Source: Callipepla californica brunnescens (taxonomy: Eukaryota; Chordata; Aves; Galliformes; Odontophoridae). Taken from it: DNA of 64,000 bases. Positions within the stretch are counted from its first letter, which is position 1. The number at the start of each line of letters is the position of its first letter. Under the pieces are notes generated by a model. It had not been told where the DNA came from, searched no databases, and was given only the letters and a program-made list of their open reading frames with translations. The DNA lies in the NCBI GenBank assembly GCA_023055505.1, contig JALIRH010000004.1, positions 32,431,502 through 32,495,501 of the forward strand, written 5' to 3'. A program made the translations under genes and the position numbers. Shown here one piece after another: positions 23,201-36,290 of this stretch.

Positions 23201-26200
23201 ATGTGTTGCGAGTGCTGGCTGTGAGGCAGTGTCAACCAGACCGGTGGCTGAGGTGAGGGGTGGCATGGAGGAAGGCATGTGCCTGTTGGAAAGACGCTCA
23301 AAACAGATGGACCGGGCTGCTGTGGTGTTGCATGTGATGGATCACCGAAAGAGCCAGCATGATCTGAGGAGAGGCTGTCTATTAAAGTTTGTGGAATGGC
23401 TTAAAAATAATCCATCAGCAAAGCAACTGCTCTGTTCAATCAACTTTTCCAGTAGGAAAAATTATTGCTTATTTTCTGTTACAGTTTCAACAGGACACAA
23501 TTCTCCTTTCAGTTCTTGGACCCAGGCTGTAAGCATTAGGCGTCAGAGACAGATGAGTGGAACAGTTCCTTACTGTACATGCCATTTTGAGTAGCAGCTT
23601 AAGTCCTTGTGGTTGAAAGGTGCTACACGTTGCTCCTTACTGTAAATCATCATTTTAAAAATATTTTTTTGCAGTGAACTAAGTGGATCAAAAAGGAAGT
23701 CTTCAATTTTGTGAGGTAATAACTGTATCCTAGGTGAAATAAAATAAAAAGCCAAAAGCTTTAAGCAAGAATAGGTTGTTAATATTAATAAAACAGAGTA
23801 GTGCAGTTTTATGTCTCTAACCTTCAGCGATTATACTGACCTATGTAGGAGCTTATAGTTGGTACTTAATTTGAATAAAAACATTATTTCTTATTCTATC
23901 ATGTAGATGTATTGAGAAGATGGAGAATTCATATTTACTGGGGGGCACTGAGGTCAGAGGGCAGTAGAGATCCAAAGAACATGGCTCCCACTTGGTCAGC
24001 ATTGTGACCACTGAGGAAAGTCCTCCCCCAGCATAGCAGCTGGGGAACAGCCACATGATTTTCAACCTGAAAACACAGTATTGATAAGTTGAATTTTACT
24101 GTGTAATATATGATACACAAAGACACTGTGGCTGAGAGCCTAATAAGCAATTTTGGAAAAATTGAGAAATACATGTGACAAGGTAAAAACTCGGAGAAAT
24201 GACAAAGAGTTCAGAGCTCTGTAGGATGAGTTGTCCTTTAAAAAAAAAAGTTGCACTCATCAAAGGGTACTTTAGAATGATTTGAGATACCTATGCGTCT
24301 GCTGGGTCAGAAACAAGGAGATTCTGATTTGTCCTCTTCAATTTACCTTTGCTATTATGCAGCATTTGTCCCCACAGCCTCTCAAATCTAGCTGTTTAGT
24401 CTGAGGAAGAGTAACATGTGCATGAAATTTTTGAATACCTGTGATGCGTTCTCACAAAACAGGACTTTGAGTACCCTGTGGGCACACAATTAACTGTTTC
24501 ATTTTAATTCAGCCCAGTGGGAAGGGGTCAGGGTCTCTCTCTCTCTTTGAAATTGCTTTGTAAGGAAGGTGGTTAGTTAGCATCAGCTGAGCATCTGCTA
24601 TTGAGGTACACTGAATAATCACCCGATGCCGTTCTGGATTAGAAGAGGAGAGAGAAATCAGACAGAGCTATAGGCACCAATGATTAGCTTTACTGCAGCC
24701 TGGGAATGTATGGACAAGGCAGCATTTATTTGGCTCTCCCAGTTTTATTTTCCGTTGTTCTCCACAAGGCACCCAACAATCTTGGAGGGAAATGGCTGGA
24801 CCTGTTATCTCCCTGTTTTCTTTCTTTATGTTGAAATTGTTTCCTTTTTGTTTCCCTTCGTTTGTGATTTTGGGTCATGGAAAAAAGCGAGCATCCCTGA
24901 AGATGGCAGCACAGACTCCCCAAACCTAGCTGCGGTGCTCACTGAGAGCGGAGTTGATGCTTTCTGGCCTGATAGAGGGATCCTTTCCCTGTTTCCCTAC
25001 TTCGTTAGGCACTCAGGATGTTTCTGCTTTTGAGAGTTACATTTTGCTATGTGGTTCATGTTTCCAGCAAGTGGAAATTCTCTCTAGGACATTTTTTATT
25101 ATTATTATTTTTTTTTCCAAGGAAAAGGTAAAACTCTCACTTGAGGAAATTGATACTTTTTTCTTGCTGTGCTGAAATTGTCCTGGCTCTTTTCTGAGTG
25201 AAAATGATCTTTTTCTTAAAATAAATGAAAATAAATGTAAGCAAACATTTCATAAAAGAACAAAAAAATCCTGAGAACTCTTTAGATGTACTTTTGCATG
25301 AGTTTTGGAGCAAATTTTAAACATTTTTGTGATGAGTAGTGGTTATTGTTGTTGGTTTTTATTAAAAAGCAATTTCATTTTCTGTGGTATTCTGTCCCTA
25401 CCAATAAATTAAATATACTCCACGCTCTTGGAAGCATGCAGAGTAACTGTTCTGATTTTGCTGTTCTCCTGCCTTCTGTTTTCGTAAGGAAGTTGAATGT
25501 TTTAAATCTGGGCTTGGGATCAAAGCCCAGTTCCCAGCTCTTCTATAAGTTTCTTAGGTGAGCTGAGCAAAGACTGAAGTCTCTGATTCTTTCCTCCGCT
25601 GGTAAATTGTGGATTGAGTATCTCCTTTCTTTAATCTGTCTCTGGAATCTTAAGTTCTTATGGGAAGATGCTTTAATGAGACACTTCGGGTCTGTGCAAC
25701 GTTTTTTTTTATGACAATAATGCTTTTAATAATAAAGCCATCCCTGTCACCATCACACAAATCAGATCGTTCTCCATTTTTGCTTTAGTGGGAAGAAATT
25801 CCTGAAGATGGGTGCTGCATACCAAGTCCTTTAGCTTGAATCTCCATAGTCTAGATGAAATCTTACGTGCTGCACAAGTGTATCTGTTCTACCTTGATAT
25901 AGGTCAGAGAAAGATGGGGAGCAGTCCTGCTCATTTGAGGCTGAATGGCAAAGAAGCCTTTGCCTCTTTTTCAAGGAGGCTTCTATATGTATGTATATAA
26001 ATGTATGCAGTCCTGATTTTCACACTCAGATATGGAGATAAGCTCATTCTGCTGTCTGGAAAATATCTTCCTTTGAGAGCAGGTCCCTGTGTATTGCACT
26101 GTATGCGTAAGCATTAATTTCAGAGACCTTCTTGCCCTGGCAGCATCTATATTGTGTTGTCCATGCCCTGCATCTATTCATGCTCTGCGCCAAAGACAAA

Positions 26201-26316
26201 GGACACAGTGTTTTTCTTGCTTCTGCTGCTTACCTGTTGACAGTCTCCTTTTGACACAGATCTGCTGCAAACTGATCCAGATTGCCTTTGATTTACAGTT
26301 AGCAGAACGTGGTGGA
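17221..26316. other. Intron 1 segment, no gene or CR1 seen
   Basis: About 9 kb of unique-looking intronic DNA. Open frames here (for example 162 codons at 23106-23594) show no domain, no repeated family features and no splice-site support. Short dinucleotide and homopolymer runs are the only repeats, such as CT repeats at 24535-24546. A CACGTG E-box occurs near 22268, as expected by chance. Confidence 0.5.
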
Positions 26317-26382
26317 TTTTTTGTTTGTTTGTTTGTTTGTTTTGGTGGTTTTTTTTTTTTTTTTTTTCTTTTCTTTTCTGCA
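26317..26382. repeat. (TTTG)n followed by a poly-T tract
   Basis: About six TTTG units (26317-26344) are followed by GG and an uninterrupted T run (26349-26367), then CTTTTCTTTTCTGCAG. The end mimics a near-perfect splice acceptor, but no matching exon frame is recognisable after it. Confidence 0.88.
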
Positions 26383-29199
26383 GCCTTTTGGAGTCTTCGG
26401 AGTTTTTGTGGTTTTTTTGTACCCCACCTCCCAGTTATTCCTACCTTTCTGGCTTGACTCTGACTCTTTTCTGAAACCTGGGGCTTCCCAGGACTTCATT
26501 ATGTGCCTTTTTTGTCTGCTTTAAGATTCGTTTCTGCCCGCCACTCAGCCAGGCCTCTCCCTTAGTCTGCCTCGGATTGGATGAGTTGAAGCTTTAGAAT
26601 TCTACCAATGTGAATGCTATGTGCCTCTGCTATTCTTGGGAGCCTGTAACTGGAGGAAAGGCAGTAGTGGTGAGTTAATTACTTCCCAGGTCAGTAACTG
26701 GGGCAAAGCTATGCCTCAAAGTTGACCTCTTGCCACCATCAGCAGCACCTAAGTTGGTTGTGACAGGATGTCATTCAACAGCCTTCACTCAGTTCTTGGA
26801 AGATAGGATCATACATCGTTGATAGCAAGAACATCTCCTAGAGGGAAGTGCATGTGGACGATACCTCAGAGCTCCTAAGGCTAGCTTGTTGGTGGCTCTG
26901 CTTCCCTTTATTTTTTACTGAGCAAGTTTATGAAGAAGAACAAAAGTTTCAGGTAGGGTGTGGAGCAGAGTTTTGGTTGTATCTCTCACAGTACAATTGA
27001 TCCTGGGATTGTGTTTTTTGAAGTTTGAGCCAGGTCTGTGTTTGAAAGATACGTGTAATATCTTGAAAATGCCATAAACAGTGCAAGCAAAAGCAAGATT
27101 TATTGAAAGAAGAGCAAGGAAGATGGAGAAAGGAGGATGCTGTTAGTCTTGCATGATGAGAGGCCTCATCATTGTGGTTTTGTTTCTTGGGAGGAAAGAA
27201 AATTCAGACCTTACGGTACAGCAGTAGTCCCTCAGCCCTGAGAATATCAATGTGCCTATCCTAATTCAGATAACGAGGATAAATCAAGCAAAAAAGCCCT
27301 GAGCTTCATCCTAGATCTGCTAAGCCATGGGACAGTTTGCTGCCATGGTATCATATATAAGGTAACCCTTTCCCATCTGAGGAATTATCCCCTTTCTCCC
27401 AGCTGGGTGCTTATGTTGCTGAGTATGTGGCTGACAGAATGCTGTCTGTGACACAGCAGATCAGTGGGCGCAGACTCAAGTTCCCTCTCCTCTTGGAGAT
27501 TGATATGGTGTTGGAGTGTGGTGCTGGGGCTGGCATTGCCTGCTCCTTTTAGGTCTGGTGTTGATTAGCTGCAGCCTGCAGATAGAAGTGGAGCAGTGAT
27601 GCTCTGCAACCTCGATAACCCATCCTCAGGAGCCTGCCAGTGTCAAGGGGCTCCTGCTGCCACCTTAGCCAACAGAGCCATTTCATTAGGCTGTAAAGGT
27701 TAATTGCATTGAAAACTGGCATTGTCCTCAGCACATGAACGTTATAAAACTCCACAGTGGTATGAGGCCTGAAGCTGTCTCGGGGAGAGCAGAGCCCATC
27801 TAAGCTCTGAGAAACTGTTCTGTGCTAATAGCGTGACAGAGCTCAAGCTCTTGGAAAATTGTTGCTGTTGGGGTTTTCTCTGCTGCAGGAGGGCACTGGT
27901 GTCCTTGCAAGCTCTAGGAGCTGTCGGCTGTCCAACAATCACAAGGAAGGATCACCTTTTTCAAGACTGGCCCTCTGAAAGTTCAAGTGGTCTCTTCCAG
28001 TGTGTTGTTAGGCTAGTGTGTGTGTTAGCTAGTCAGAGAAACATATTTCTGTTTGATGTATTTTTGTCGCTATTTTAAGGGGAGTTTCTGCTGTATAGGC
28101 AGAGTTTCAGAAATGAAGATGATCTTGAGCACCTGGGAACTTTTAAGGATCTTAGAAGCATTTTCTCCTCGTAGCTAAAGAGGAATTTCTATTTTTGATG
28201 GGATTGCTGTAAAGGCACAGGTTTTCTGCTACCATAGCATGTCTGCTCATCCTTTTCTTAGAAGCAGCATCTTAGAAAGTGAGTATCTACAAAGACTGGT
28301 AACGAGTTCTGAGATATGACTTTGTAGTGTGCGTGAAATATTTTGAGGTGCTTTTACTGAAAATATTAAAGCAGAGCAGCAAATTACTTCCCAGTCTGAC
28401 ACACTTTGCAAAAACAGTCTTTGGTTTGCTTTTCTTTTCTGTCTCTTGGTGACCAAGCAACCACTGGGATGTGTTAAATCACCAATTTCAGCTCCTTTAA
28501 TGAACTCTTTTCTTCTGCCTTACCTTCAAAGTCACCATCTGTGGGCAGTCTTGCCCAACAATTTTTTTCATATATTATCTCGCTCTTGCTTTTCTGCATT
28601 CTACATTTCAATTCACAGAGTTGGCTTCAGAGAGCAGAACGTGATGCCACACATGAGACTTTCCACTGCTAACCACAGATACATGAGGTCAGAAGGATGT
28701 GAATACACCAGGTGTGCACAGCTACTGCTCACAGGGGAGCCCCTTTCCATACAGCGACTCTCACATCTCTGCAGATGGCTGCTGTGGCATCCCAGTTACA
28801 TGCACCAACCAGCGTGGCAGTGCCTCGCATCTTGTATGTGATTGCAGGGCAGCTGCACTGAAGTAGGAGCTCTAATTGAACCTGAGCAGCTGATCACTCA
28901 CCTTGCCCACTGATGGTAGGCTTATGGAAAAGGCCTGAAAGGATCTGCATGCGTTCATTATGTCTAGTTCCTAGCACATACCAGGGCACTGTAGCTCCCA
29001 CATCCTCTGCCCTCTGTGAAGGAGCCTTCTGCTGCAGCTTGACAGTGAGTGAAAGAAAGGACTTAAAGGTCTGAAGGAGGAAAACAACAGAAAAGGGTGG
29101 GAGGGAACATCGTGGGTTTAGGAGAGCAGCTCTGTGTTGTGAGGTGCTCTTCGAGTGTGCGCTGGGTTCCCAGTGGGAAGGGTGCAGTGAAGAGCTTTC
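26383..29199. other. Intron 1 segment, nothing recognised
   Basis: Unique-looking intronic DNA without interspersed repeats that I can name, and without a credible coding frame. Confidence 0.45.
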
Positions 29200-29470
29200 T
29201 CTTTAATACAGTGAGCGTTTTATCTCCGCAGACTTCTTGCAGACTTAGTTTAAAGATCTTAGCTCAATACCATTAGTGTATCTCTGCTGAAGGCCCTTTA
29301 TAAAATTGATTAGAAAGTGGGCTTTTGCATGTGTGTGTGTGGGCTCTAATCTGATTTGAGTCCGAGATGGTATCTTTAATTCAGTGCATCGTGGCGACTA
29401 ACTCACAAACTTCACCGAGAGTCAGGGCCCCTAATTTGGTTTGAGAATACATTAGCAAAACGAGCTCAGA
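29200..29470. promoter_or_regulatory. Candidate regulatory block with an imperfect direct repeat
   Basis: CTAATCTGATTTGAG (29346-29360) and CTAATTTGGTTTGAG (29431-29445) match at 13 of 15 positions and lie 85 bases apart. The block also keeps several CpGs (GTCCGAG, ATCGTGGCGAC, ACCGAG, AACGAG) and has a short GT run near 29330. The repeat and the CpG retention suggest a conserved element, but this is inference. Confidence 0.3.
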
Positions 29471-32400
29471 AGACCCATTTTCAGGGAGAGGGGGAGGGGA
29501 TGTTTTTGGGGGGGCTTGAGGGAGGATAGGAGGAATTGACTTGACAGAGAAGAGTCGTGGATTTAAACAAGATCCTGGGCACGATATTCCTGCAGTGGTT
29601 CCCAGGAAGAAAAGGAGGAGAGAGAGTGCAATTGATTGATTTCTGGTCTTGCACAAACTGGGGAGAGCAAAGTGAACATCAAGGCAAGCTTAACCCTTTC
29701 TTCTCACACAAAGAGAGAATACAGGGTGCTGACTATTCAGCACTGTTTTTCCTGTTCCTACCTGCTTCTGCATGGGCTGATGTATAAAGCAGATGCTAAC
29801 ATTGCAGAATTAAGGTACTCTTCTCTTCTGGTAGATGATCCACATTGTCAAAACTTTTCCAGACTGATCTGACTCAAAGAAAAGCATTAAACTATATCTC
29901 TCCTCTCACTTCCTGAAATGAAAAGGGGAAAAAAAATTAGAAATAAGTAGACCAGTGCACCTGGTGTTTGCAGTGGGACACTGAAAGTAGTATTTTGCTT
30001 TCAGGTAATGAGGAAAAGTCTGCCCCAGGGATAGTTAGACTAAGCAGAGTAGAGATGCTTGCTCCCCTTTTCTCCTCTTTGTTCCTCTGAGATGTGTGTT
30101 GGGGAGTTGTGTAGCATTCTGTATCATCCAGAAGTTCTGAGGAAACTGGATTCTCAAGGTTCTGCTCTGCGCACTTTACATAAAGGATTATTTTAGTTTA
30201 AGAAATTCCTAAAGTTAATGGGAAAATAACAGATTCTGTTAATGCTATAGAAATATGCATGATAGAAGTAAATATTTAATTTGAAAATGTAATTAGTAAG
30301 TTGTTAGAAAATGTTTGCTGTGGTAAATCAGTTGTTCTACAGCTGAGGTTTTGCGCGCACAGATGTTAAAGAGCTCCAAGCTCTGCCTCCTTCGGTAGCA
30401 ACAGTGTATTCTTGTACCTGGGCATTATTCCTCTTGCTGGGAGTATGGGGCTTGCAGCTGTGTGAATTGATACAACTCCATTTACTGCAAGGGAAGGTTC
30501 ACTGTGGTTTATACCGGGCGTGATCATTAATACTAAATCTGAGTTAAATTTTCAAACGAAGGCTTGTGAATTTTGTTTGCAAAGCACTTAAAAAGTACAC
30601 GTGTAATTGCATGGATAAGGCACTCATGGACACAAATGACAAATATAGTTTCATCTATAGGTTTGTTAATGAAGTTGCTGAGCTACTGTTTTTGCTGTAA
30701 AAGTGTGAGTTATTTAGTCATAATTCAGAATGAGAATAAGAATTTCTCTGTGCAGTGCCACATCATGATTGTTTTAGGCAAATATTGAATATTCAGACTT
30801 GAGTATATTGCAGAGTGTTTGGTATATTGTTCCTTTCTGATGTATGATTAATCATATTGCATGTATACATTGCATGCATTGTATAATGCAGTGTTTCCAT
30901 TCCGTTGCTTGAGAACAAGATCAACTAAGGCCATAGCTGCACAGAGGACAAAAGATATGCAGACAAGATCCAAACCCCTTCCTTACAGGCAGTGTGTCTG
31001 GAGTTGGGAGCTTACTGTGCTTTCAGGAATGAAGAATCACAAAAGACAAATTCCTTAGAACTGGAAAACTTTGCCAGTAGGTCTTACTACTGTCACTTGG
31101 ATATACAGCTGGCTGTATGATGATTTGACTGTCTAGACTCAGCTGCCCTCCAGTCACTATTTTTGTTAGACCTCATGCAGTGCCCATATGCTTAGTTGAA
31201 GTTCCTTTTTCCACCTTCCCTGATGAACTGCTGAGGTCAGCAATTTTTCTGCAGTAGCTTGCTCTGATGAACTTTTTCTACACCAGCCTCTCAATCCAGA
31301 CAACACTGCAGTGCAGAGAAATAATCCAATTTTACTCGATTATTAATAATTACTCTCAGCTGCTACTTTTTCAGTTGATTGATTAGAATAAACAGTGCTC
31401 TGATGGCATACACCAGAATCCATAACCCCCCTTCCCTGTCTATTGCTGCTTCAGTCTTGACTTTTCCAGGTGCTTTGTGAAGTGGAGGGTTGCAATGCAG
31501 AGTGGCTTTTTAAAATATACTTTGTTGCTAGAGAGCAAGACAATGCTTTTTAACTAGTTTTGACCAATGTTAATCTATCTGGACTGGTTTGAGTGATGTG
31601 TCCATTTTACAAGTCAGTGCTTCTGCAGTGCAGCTGAGTTTTCCATTGTTAAGGTTGAAGCAGGACACAACAACTTGATTCTGTGTTTTAGCCTTCCAAA
31701 ATGAGTACAGGTTTGCAGGAAGCACACTTCATACTTACAACCTTGTCCCAAGTCTGACTGGTTGTGGATCCTTCCAGCAGACTTATAGACCATGAGTTGC
31801 CTTGGAGGGATCTCACGTTGTAGTTGTGTGAGATTCTTGCTGTACTAAATCTGACAGTTTCCTTTTAGTGTTTGAAATGTCACCCACAACTCGTGGCCTG
31901 AAAATCTGTCTAGCAGTTCTGCAGGGATGGAGGAACTTTAAAGACTCTACAGATTTGTCAAGAACTTACACAGCTAAGTTATCCACAAAAACCAAACCAA
32001 ACAAACAAAAAACTTGGAAAAACAAACATTGATATTCATGATTGCACTGGCTTTGTCCACAGTCAGGAACAACATCTCTTACTGCTGCAGTTTCTGTGGT
32101 TCCCTTCTTGATCCACCCTATTTATTCTGTACCAGGTTCACTGTTGATGCCAAGTAGCACTGCAGCTGTACCTCAGTGCACCAGAACAGGCGGTTCAGGC
32201 ATATCTGGGATAAGTAGTGCTTTTTCTACTAAGTAGCTGCTGTTAACACTGTGGACTGGAATTCTTTCTGGAGATGGTTTTGCTACTCGTAGCTGTTTGA
32301 TTTGTAGCGTGGATTCCTTCAGTTCACCTTGTTCAGAGAATGATGTACTTTGTTGGATGGAAAAGAAGAAAGTAAGAAAATTGCTTCAACACAGACCTCT

Positions 32401-34321
32401 TTGCAAGCAAGATAATTGTCAGAGGTTCCAAGAGCTTGGGCTATTTATCTGCTAACTATGTGTTTTTGTTAGATAGATCTCTGATAGACCTTTGTAGGGA
32501 GCCTGTTGTTGCTGGTTTTCCTCTCTGGAGTGACTTGCACAGAGTGGACAAGCTTGTCACAGCTGACAGCAGCGTGGTTTCTAAGGGATGCTCAGGCCAG
32601 TCACCTGCTCAGCACAGCACCATGTGATGGAGGTGTGTGGACAGATTCACTGTGCCCCATGGCTTAGCAATCAGATCTTGGGTATTAAACACACTTTTTT
32701 TTTTTTTCCGTAAGTAAGACAAATTTATCTTTTCCAGCAGAGGGAAGCCAGGTATATTGAAGTAAAAGTGTGTTTGTAAAAGTTGTGGTTTTATGTTAGA
32801 AGGCACTTGTCCAGAAGTCCAATGAAGTACGTGGGATAACTGCAGTGTTCAACATTCAGATAACTCTTCTGATCCTGAAGTCCAACTCCTCTTCAGATCA
32901 ACAGGAAAACCGATTTAATTTCTGTAGTAGTTGGATCAAGACTTAAATGAAGAGAGAGGATTTTATTCCAACCACTTATTTTGACTGTAGCTATGAAATG
33001 TTGGATAGGATTCAGTTAACAGGTGGGATATTTATACTAATTTCAACAGCTTTTCCTCAGTAGGTCGCAAAGTCAAGTACTTGTGCTGGTGCTAAGCAGC
33101 AGCATTCCTCATGGGTGAATGAGAAAGAAGTTTCATTCAAGCTTTTGTCAAAGTGGATAAAATGTCCAGGTCAATTTTTGTAAGTTGATAGGGAGCCAGG
33201 ATTTCTGAATTTCTGATCACATGCCAGCAGTCATTTCATCGTGATGCAGAAAGAGTGGGGTAAAGCTTAAAAGGCAACAAATGGAAAAGCAGGGCGGGAT
33301 TTCTCCAGTTGCACTCAGCTTTCAAATCAGAAGGGTTGATTTTTTGCTGCCTGATGCTCCTTGACACATGGTTAATCCCTACCATGTAAAAAGTCTGAGT
33401 TATACAGAATTGCTGTTTTATGTGAGTTGATGTCACAACTTCCACAACTGTCTTGAATTCCAGAACTTCTGTGTGGAGTTCCAACTTTTGGGGTGATTTA
33501 GATATAGTTTATTTGCTAGCATTTGTTTCATTAAGCTGCCTCACTGATGAGGGCAACATAAGAAATGTATCAAAACATGTCTATGTACATTAGAACATAT
33601 GTGCTTCTGATTAAGTACGGAGAAAAGACAACCTGCTCAGTGAAGTGCAAGCAGAGGGCTGTCTGCAAGATGCAAGGAGTGCCAGTGTTGTTTCATTCTA
33701 AATCTGGCTGCAACATGAAATTTTAAGCTGAGTAGAAAATCTGTTGAAATTTATTTTGAGAAAACTTGCAATATTTTTTTACAGTATATTCTTGAAACGG
33801 TGCATGCTTGGTCAGTCAAAGAATACAAGGCAGCACATGGCAGGCTAAGCAAACTACTAGGAACAAAGCAAAATGGAACATCGCATTTTGTTTATACTTG
33901 TTTTGGAAATCTTAGAGTACAAAACAAAACTGATGTTTTTCTGTAAGGAAATATAAAATATTTTTTTTAACACAGTAAGTAATTGATGAAAAACTTCTAG
34001 CAAAGTCTAGCTCTGAAGAAAAACATAAAAATGGGTTGCATGGTGGTCAGGAGACAGTTGGTGTGTGAAATAGCATCCAGGGAGCTGGAGCTAGGATTAG
34101 GCAGTATTAGACGTAATGTTATTGTGTAGACTGGGTCACAGGGGATTCGGTTTAAAGGGGAGTCAGATGCAAGAGGAGGTCAGAATTGATCTGTATAATA
34201 CAGATTTGTGAAGCCAATTCCTCTCTGGCTGGCTTGCATGCAAGAAAACTGTAACTACTCACACTTCTTACACAGGCTAAGCTCTGGGCTAAGGAGCTGA
34301 AGAAAGATGTTCAATTTCCGG
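29471..34321. other. Intron 1 segment, nothing recognised
   Basis: AT-leaning unique DNA, with a G-rich stretch (GGGGGAGGGGATG... then seven or more G) near 29490-29520 and a T run near 32696-32708. No coding frame or RNA gene was recognised. Confidence 0.45.
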
Positions 34322-34568
34322 TGATCATAGGATCATTGAGGTTGAAAAAAACCTCTAAGATCATCTAGTTCAACTGTCCACCTATCACCAATATTGCCCA
34401 CTAAACTATGTTTCTTAGTACCACATCTGCACATTTCTTGAACTCCAGGAATGGTGACTCAAACACCTCCCTGGGCAGCCTGTTCCAACACTGGACCACC
34501 TTTCCTAATATCCAACCTGAACGTCCCCTGGCACAACTTGAGGCCATTCCCTCCTGTCTTATGTGTTT
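34322..34568 (-). mobile_element. CR1 LINE fragment, 3' end, minus strand
   Basis: The + strand reads as the reverse complement of an avian CR1 3' end: TCATAGGATCATTGAGGTTG, then CCTCTAAGATCATCTAG, then the CCTGGGCAGCCTGTTCCAAC region and CAACTTGAGGCCATTCCCTC. Translated on the minus strand this region gives the CR1 ORF2 C-terminal motif W.RLPREV. An internal deletion lies after CTGGACCACCTTTC, where the usual A/T-rich link is shortened. It is a 5'-truncated dead copy with no visible target-site duplication. The upstream boundary at about 34568 is approximate. Confidence 0.88.
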
Positions 34569-35980
34569 GTGGCACAGGTGCCTAGTGCTGGGGAGAAATA
34601 TAATCTTGGTGCAAAATGGATCAGAGACCCTACTTTTAGATAAGACTCTTCCAATGGATTGGGCTCCAGAGAAGAATGTGAACCAGGAGATCCATGCAGA
34701 CCTGGCCAGAGTGAGGTGTTTGGGGACATGCTTGGTTTGACAAGGGCAGAGGGAGCTGGGCACACAAAGCACATGAAGTGTGAGTGAGTGTGTGGAGTTA
34801 TAGATCCTGTCCTTATGCATCGCATTGATTCCATTCATTGTGTTATACTTAGCATTGCGTTTATATAATGTCAGGGTGTTATGTGGGTTTGTTTATTTTT
34901 AACTCATAGATGACTGGCAGTTTCAGACTGGATGCTGTCTCATAATGAAATGGAAGACAGCCAAGGCCTGGTGAAAAATCTTTGTCGAAGGATTTTTTAA
35001 AATAACGATCAACACACTTTCTTGTCTACGTGTACTACTTTGTCACCTAGGAGCTAAATCCAGCACCTTCCTATATGCGATGTAGTGGTTGGCGATAGGA
35101 CTTAACACCACTTGTTTGCTGAATAGCTGGGTCAGCTTATGATACATATTAAACTGCACTTAGAAATTTAGGAAAAAGAAGGGGGGGGGGACGGACGGAC
35201 AAGGTGTGTTCTGCATCATACAGTAGGAATCTGCTGCAGAAACAGCTAAAGCAAGGCTATCTGGTGCAGCACATTGGGTGAATAGAAGAGCTTAGGACTA
35301 AAGCTGCCTCTTAACCAAGCATCTATGCTTGACCTCACTGCTGACGGCCACTCACTGACTTGCTGTGTTGTGTTTCCCATTACTGGTGGGCTTTGAGTGA
35401 AATCAGTTTGGGGATTTGGCAAAGTATTCCCTGATGTAAACAGAATGCTGAATCAATAGAGGCCAACACCTGCTAAAGATTCATGTCTTTACCAACAGGA
35501 CTGGATACCCCTTTCTCACTCTTTTTGGTACTTCCTACCCTACTGGAGGAACCATCAGGACTTAGAGGGTTTCCTCCCTTTGGGTTTACACATTCAGTCC
35601 AGCTGAATGCAAGTGGACCTAGGCTGCAGAGCCTGTTTCAGAAATGGCCCTGTTTTCCCTGATGGGTTTGCAGTGCTCACTGCTGGCTCATCACCAGACA
35701 TTGATTTCCATTTCCCATTGCTCTGAACTCTTGCATGGCTCAAACACAGCGAGCTCAGTCTATCTGCTATGAGCTGTCAGGGGAGGTGGCTGGAGGGGAT
35801 GTAGTTAGCTTTTGAGACCTCCCACCATCAAAATATTTGGCAAAGCTGTGTTGTGAATGGATTTCTGCTTCTGCTTATCTCCACCTCTTGTCCAGGTTTC
35901 TCACACCTTGTATTCTGCATGCATCTGTTCCCCACTCAGCCCAGTACTGCCTGTCCATCTCCTTCTCCATCTATGCATCT
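34569..35980. other. Intron 1 segment with a G10 run
   Basis: Unique-looking DNA with a run of ten G followed by two and a half ACGG/GGAC units at 35181-35200. No gene recognised. Confidence 0.45.
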
Positions 35981-35989
35981 AATGGAGGT

Positions 35990-36290
35990 TGGTAATCCCG
36001 TTAGGTGCTTGCAGCAGGCGCTGCCGAATTTGCTTGCAAACGCCTGTGCCAGGTCGAGTGTCATTGCCAGCAGCGCTCTTGGCGGGATGAAGGTTGCATT
36101 AGTGAACAGTAATTGAAATGCAAAATAACATTTTGATCGAGCGAGCAGGCTGTTTATTTATCAGATCAATAGCCAAAATGCCCCATCTGGAGAAGTCAGC
36201 GTGATAATAAGTGATAGCATTCCAAGGGCAAACGGAACAAGCACAGCAGGGAGGACACGTGGGCAGGGTGGGCTGGGTCACCCCAGGGCC
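35990..36290. promoter_or_regulatory. Candidate enhancer with octamer and FOX-type sites
   Basis: A run of about 250 bases keeps many CpGs (GCCGAAT, AACGCC, GTCGAG, AGCGCT, GGCGGG, GATCGAGCGAG, AGCGTG, AACGGA) while its flanks have few. In its centre is AATTG followed by AATGCAAAATAAC: an octamer-like ATGCAAAA at 36118-36125, next to a weak SOX-like core. Then come TGTTTATTTA (36151-36160, forkhead type) and TCAGATCAAT. OCT4 and SOX2 are known partners of ERR-beta in stem cells, which makes the pairing suggestive. Regulatory role is inference. Confidence 0.42.

Noticed and set aside
23106..23594. 162-codon + strand frame in intron 1
   Set aside because: No domain, no splice support and no family resemblance. 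Length is within what chance gives across 128 kb of both strands.
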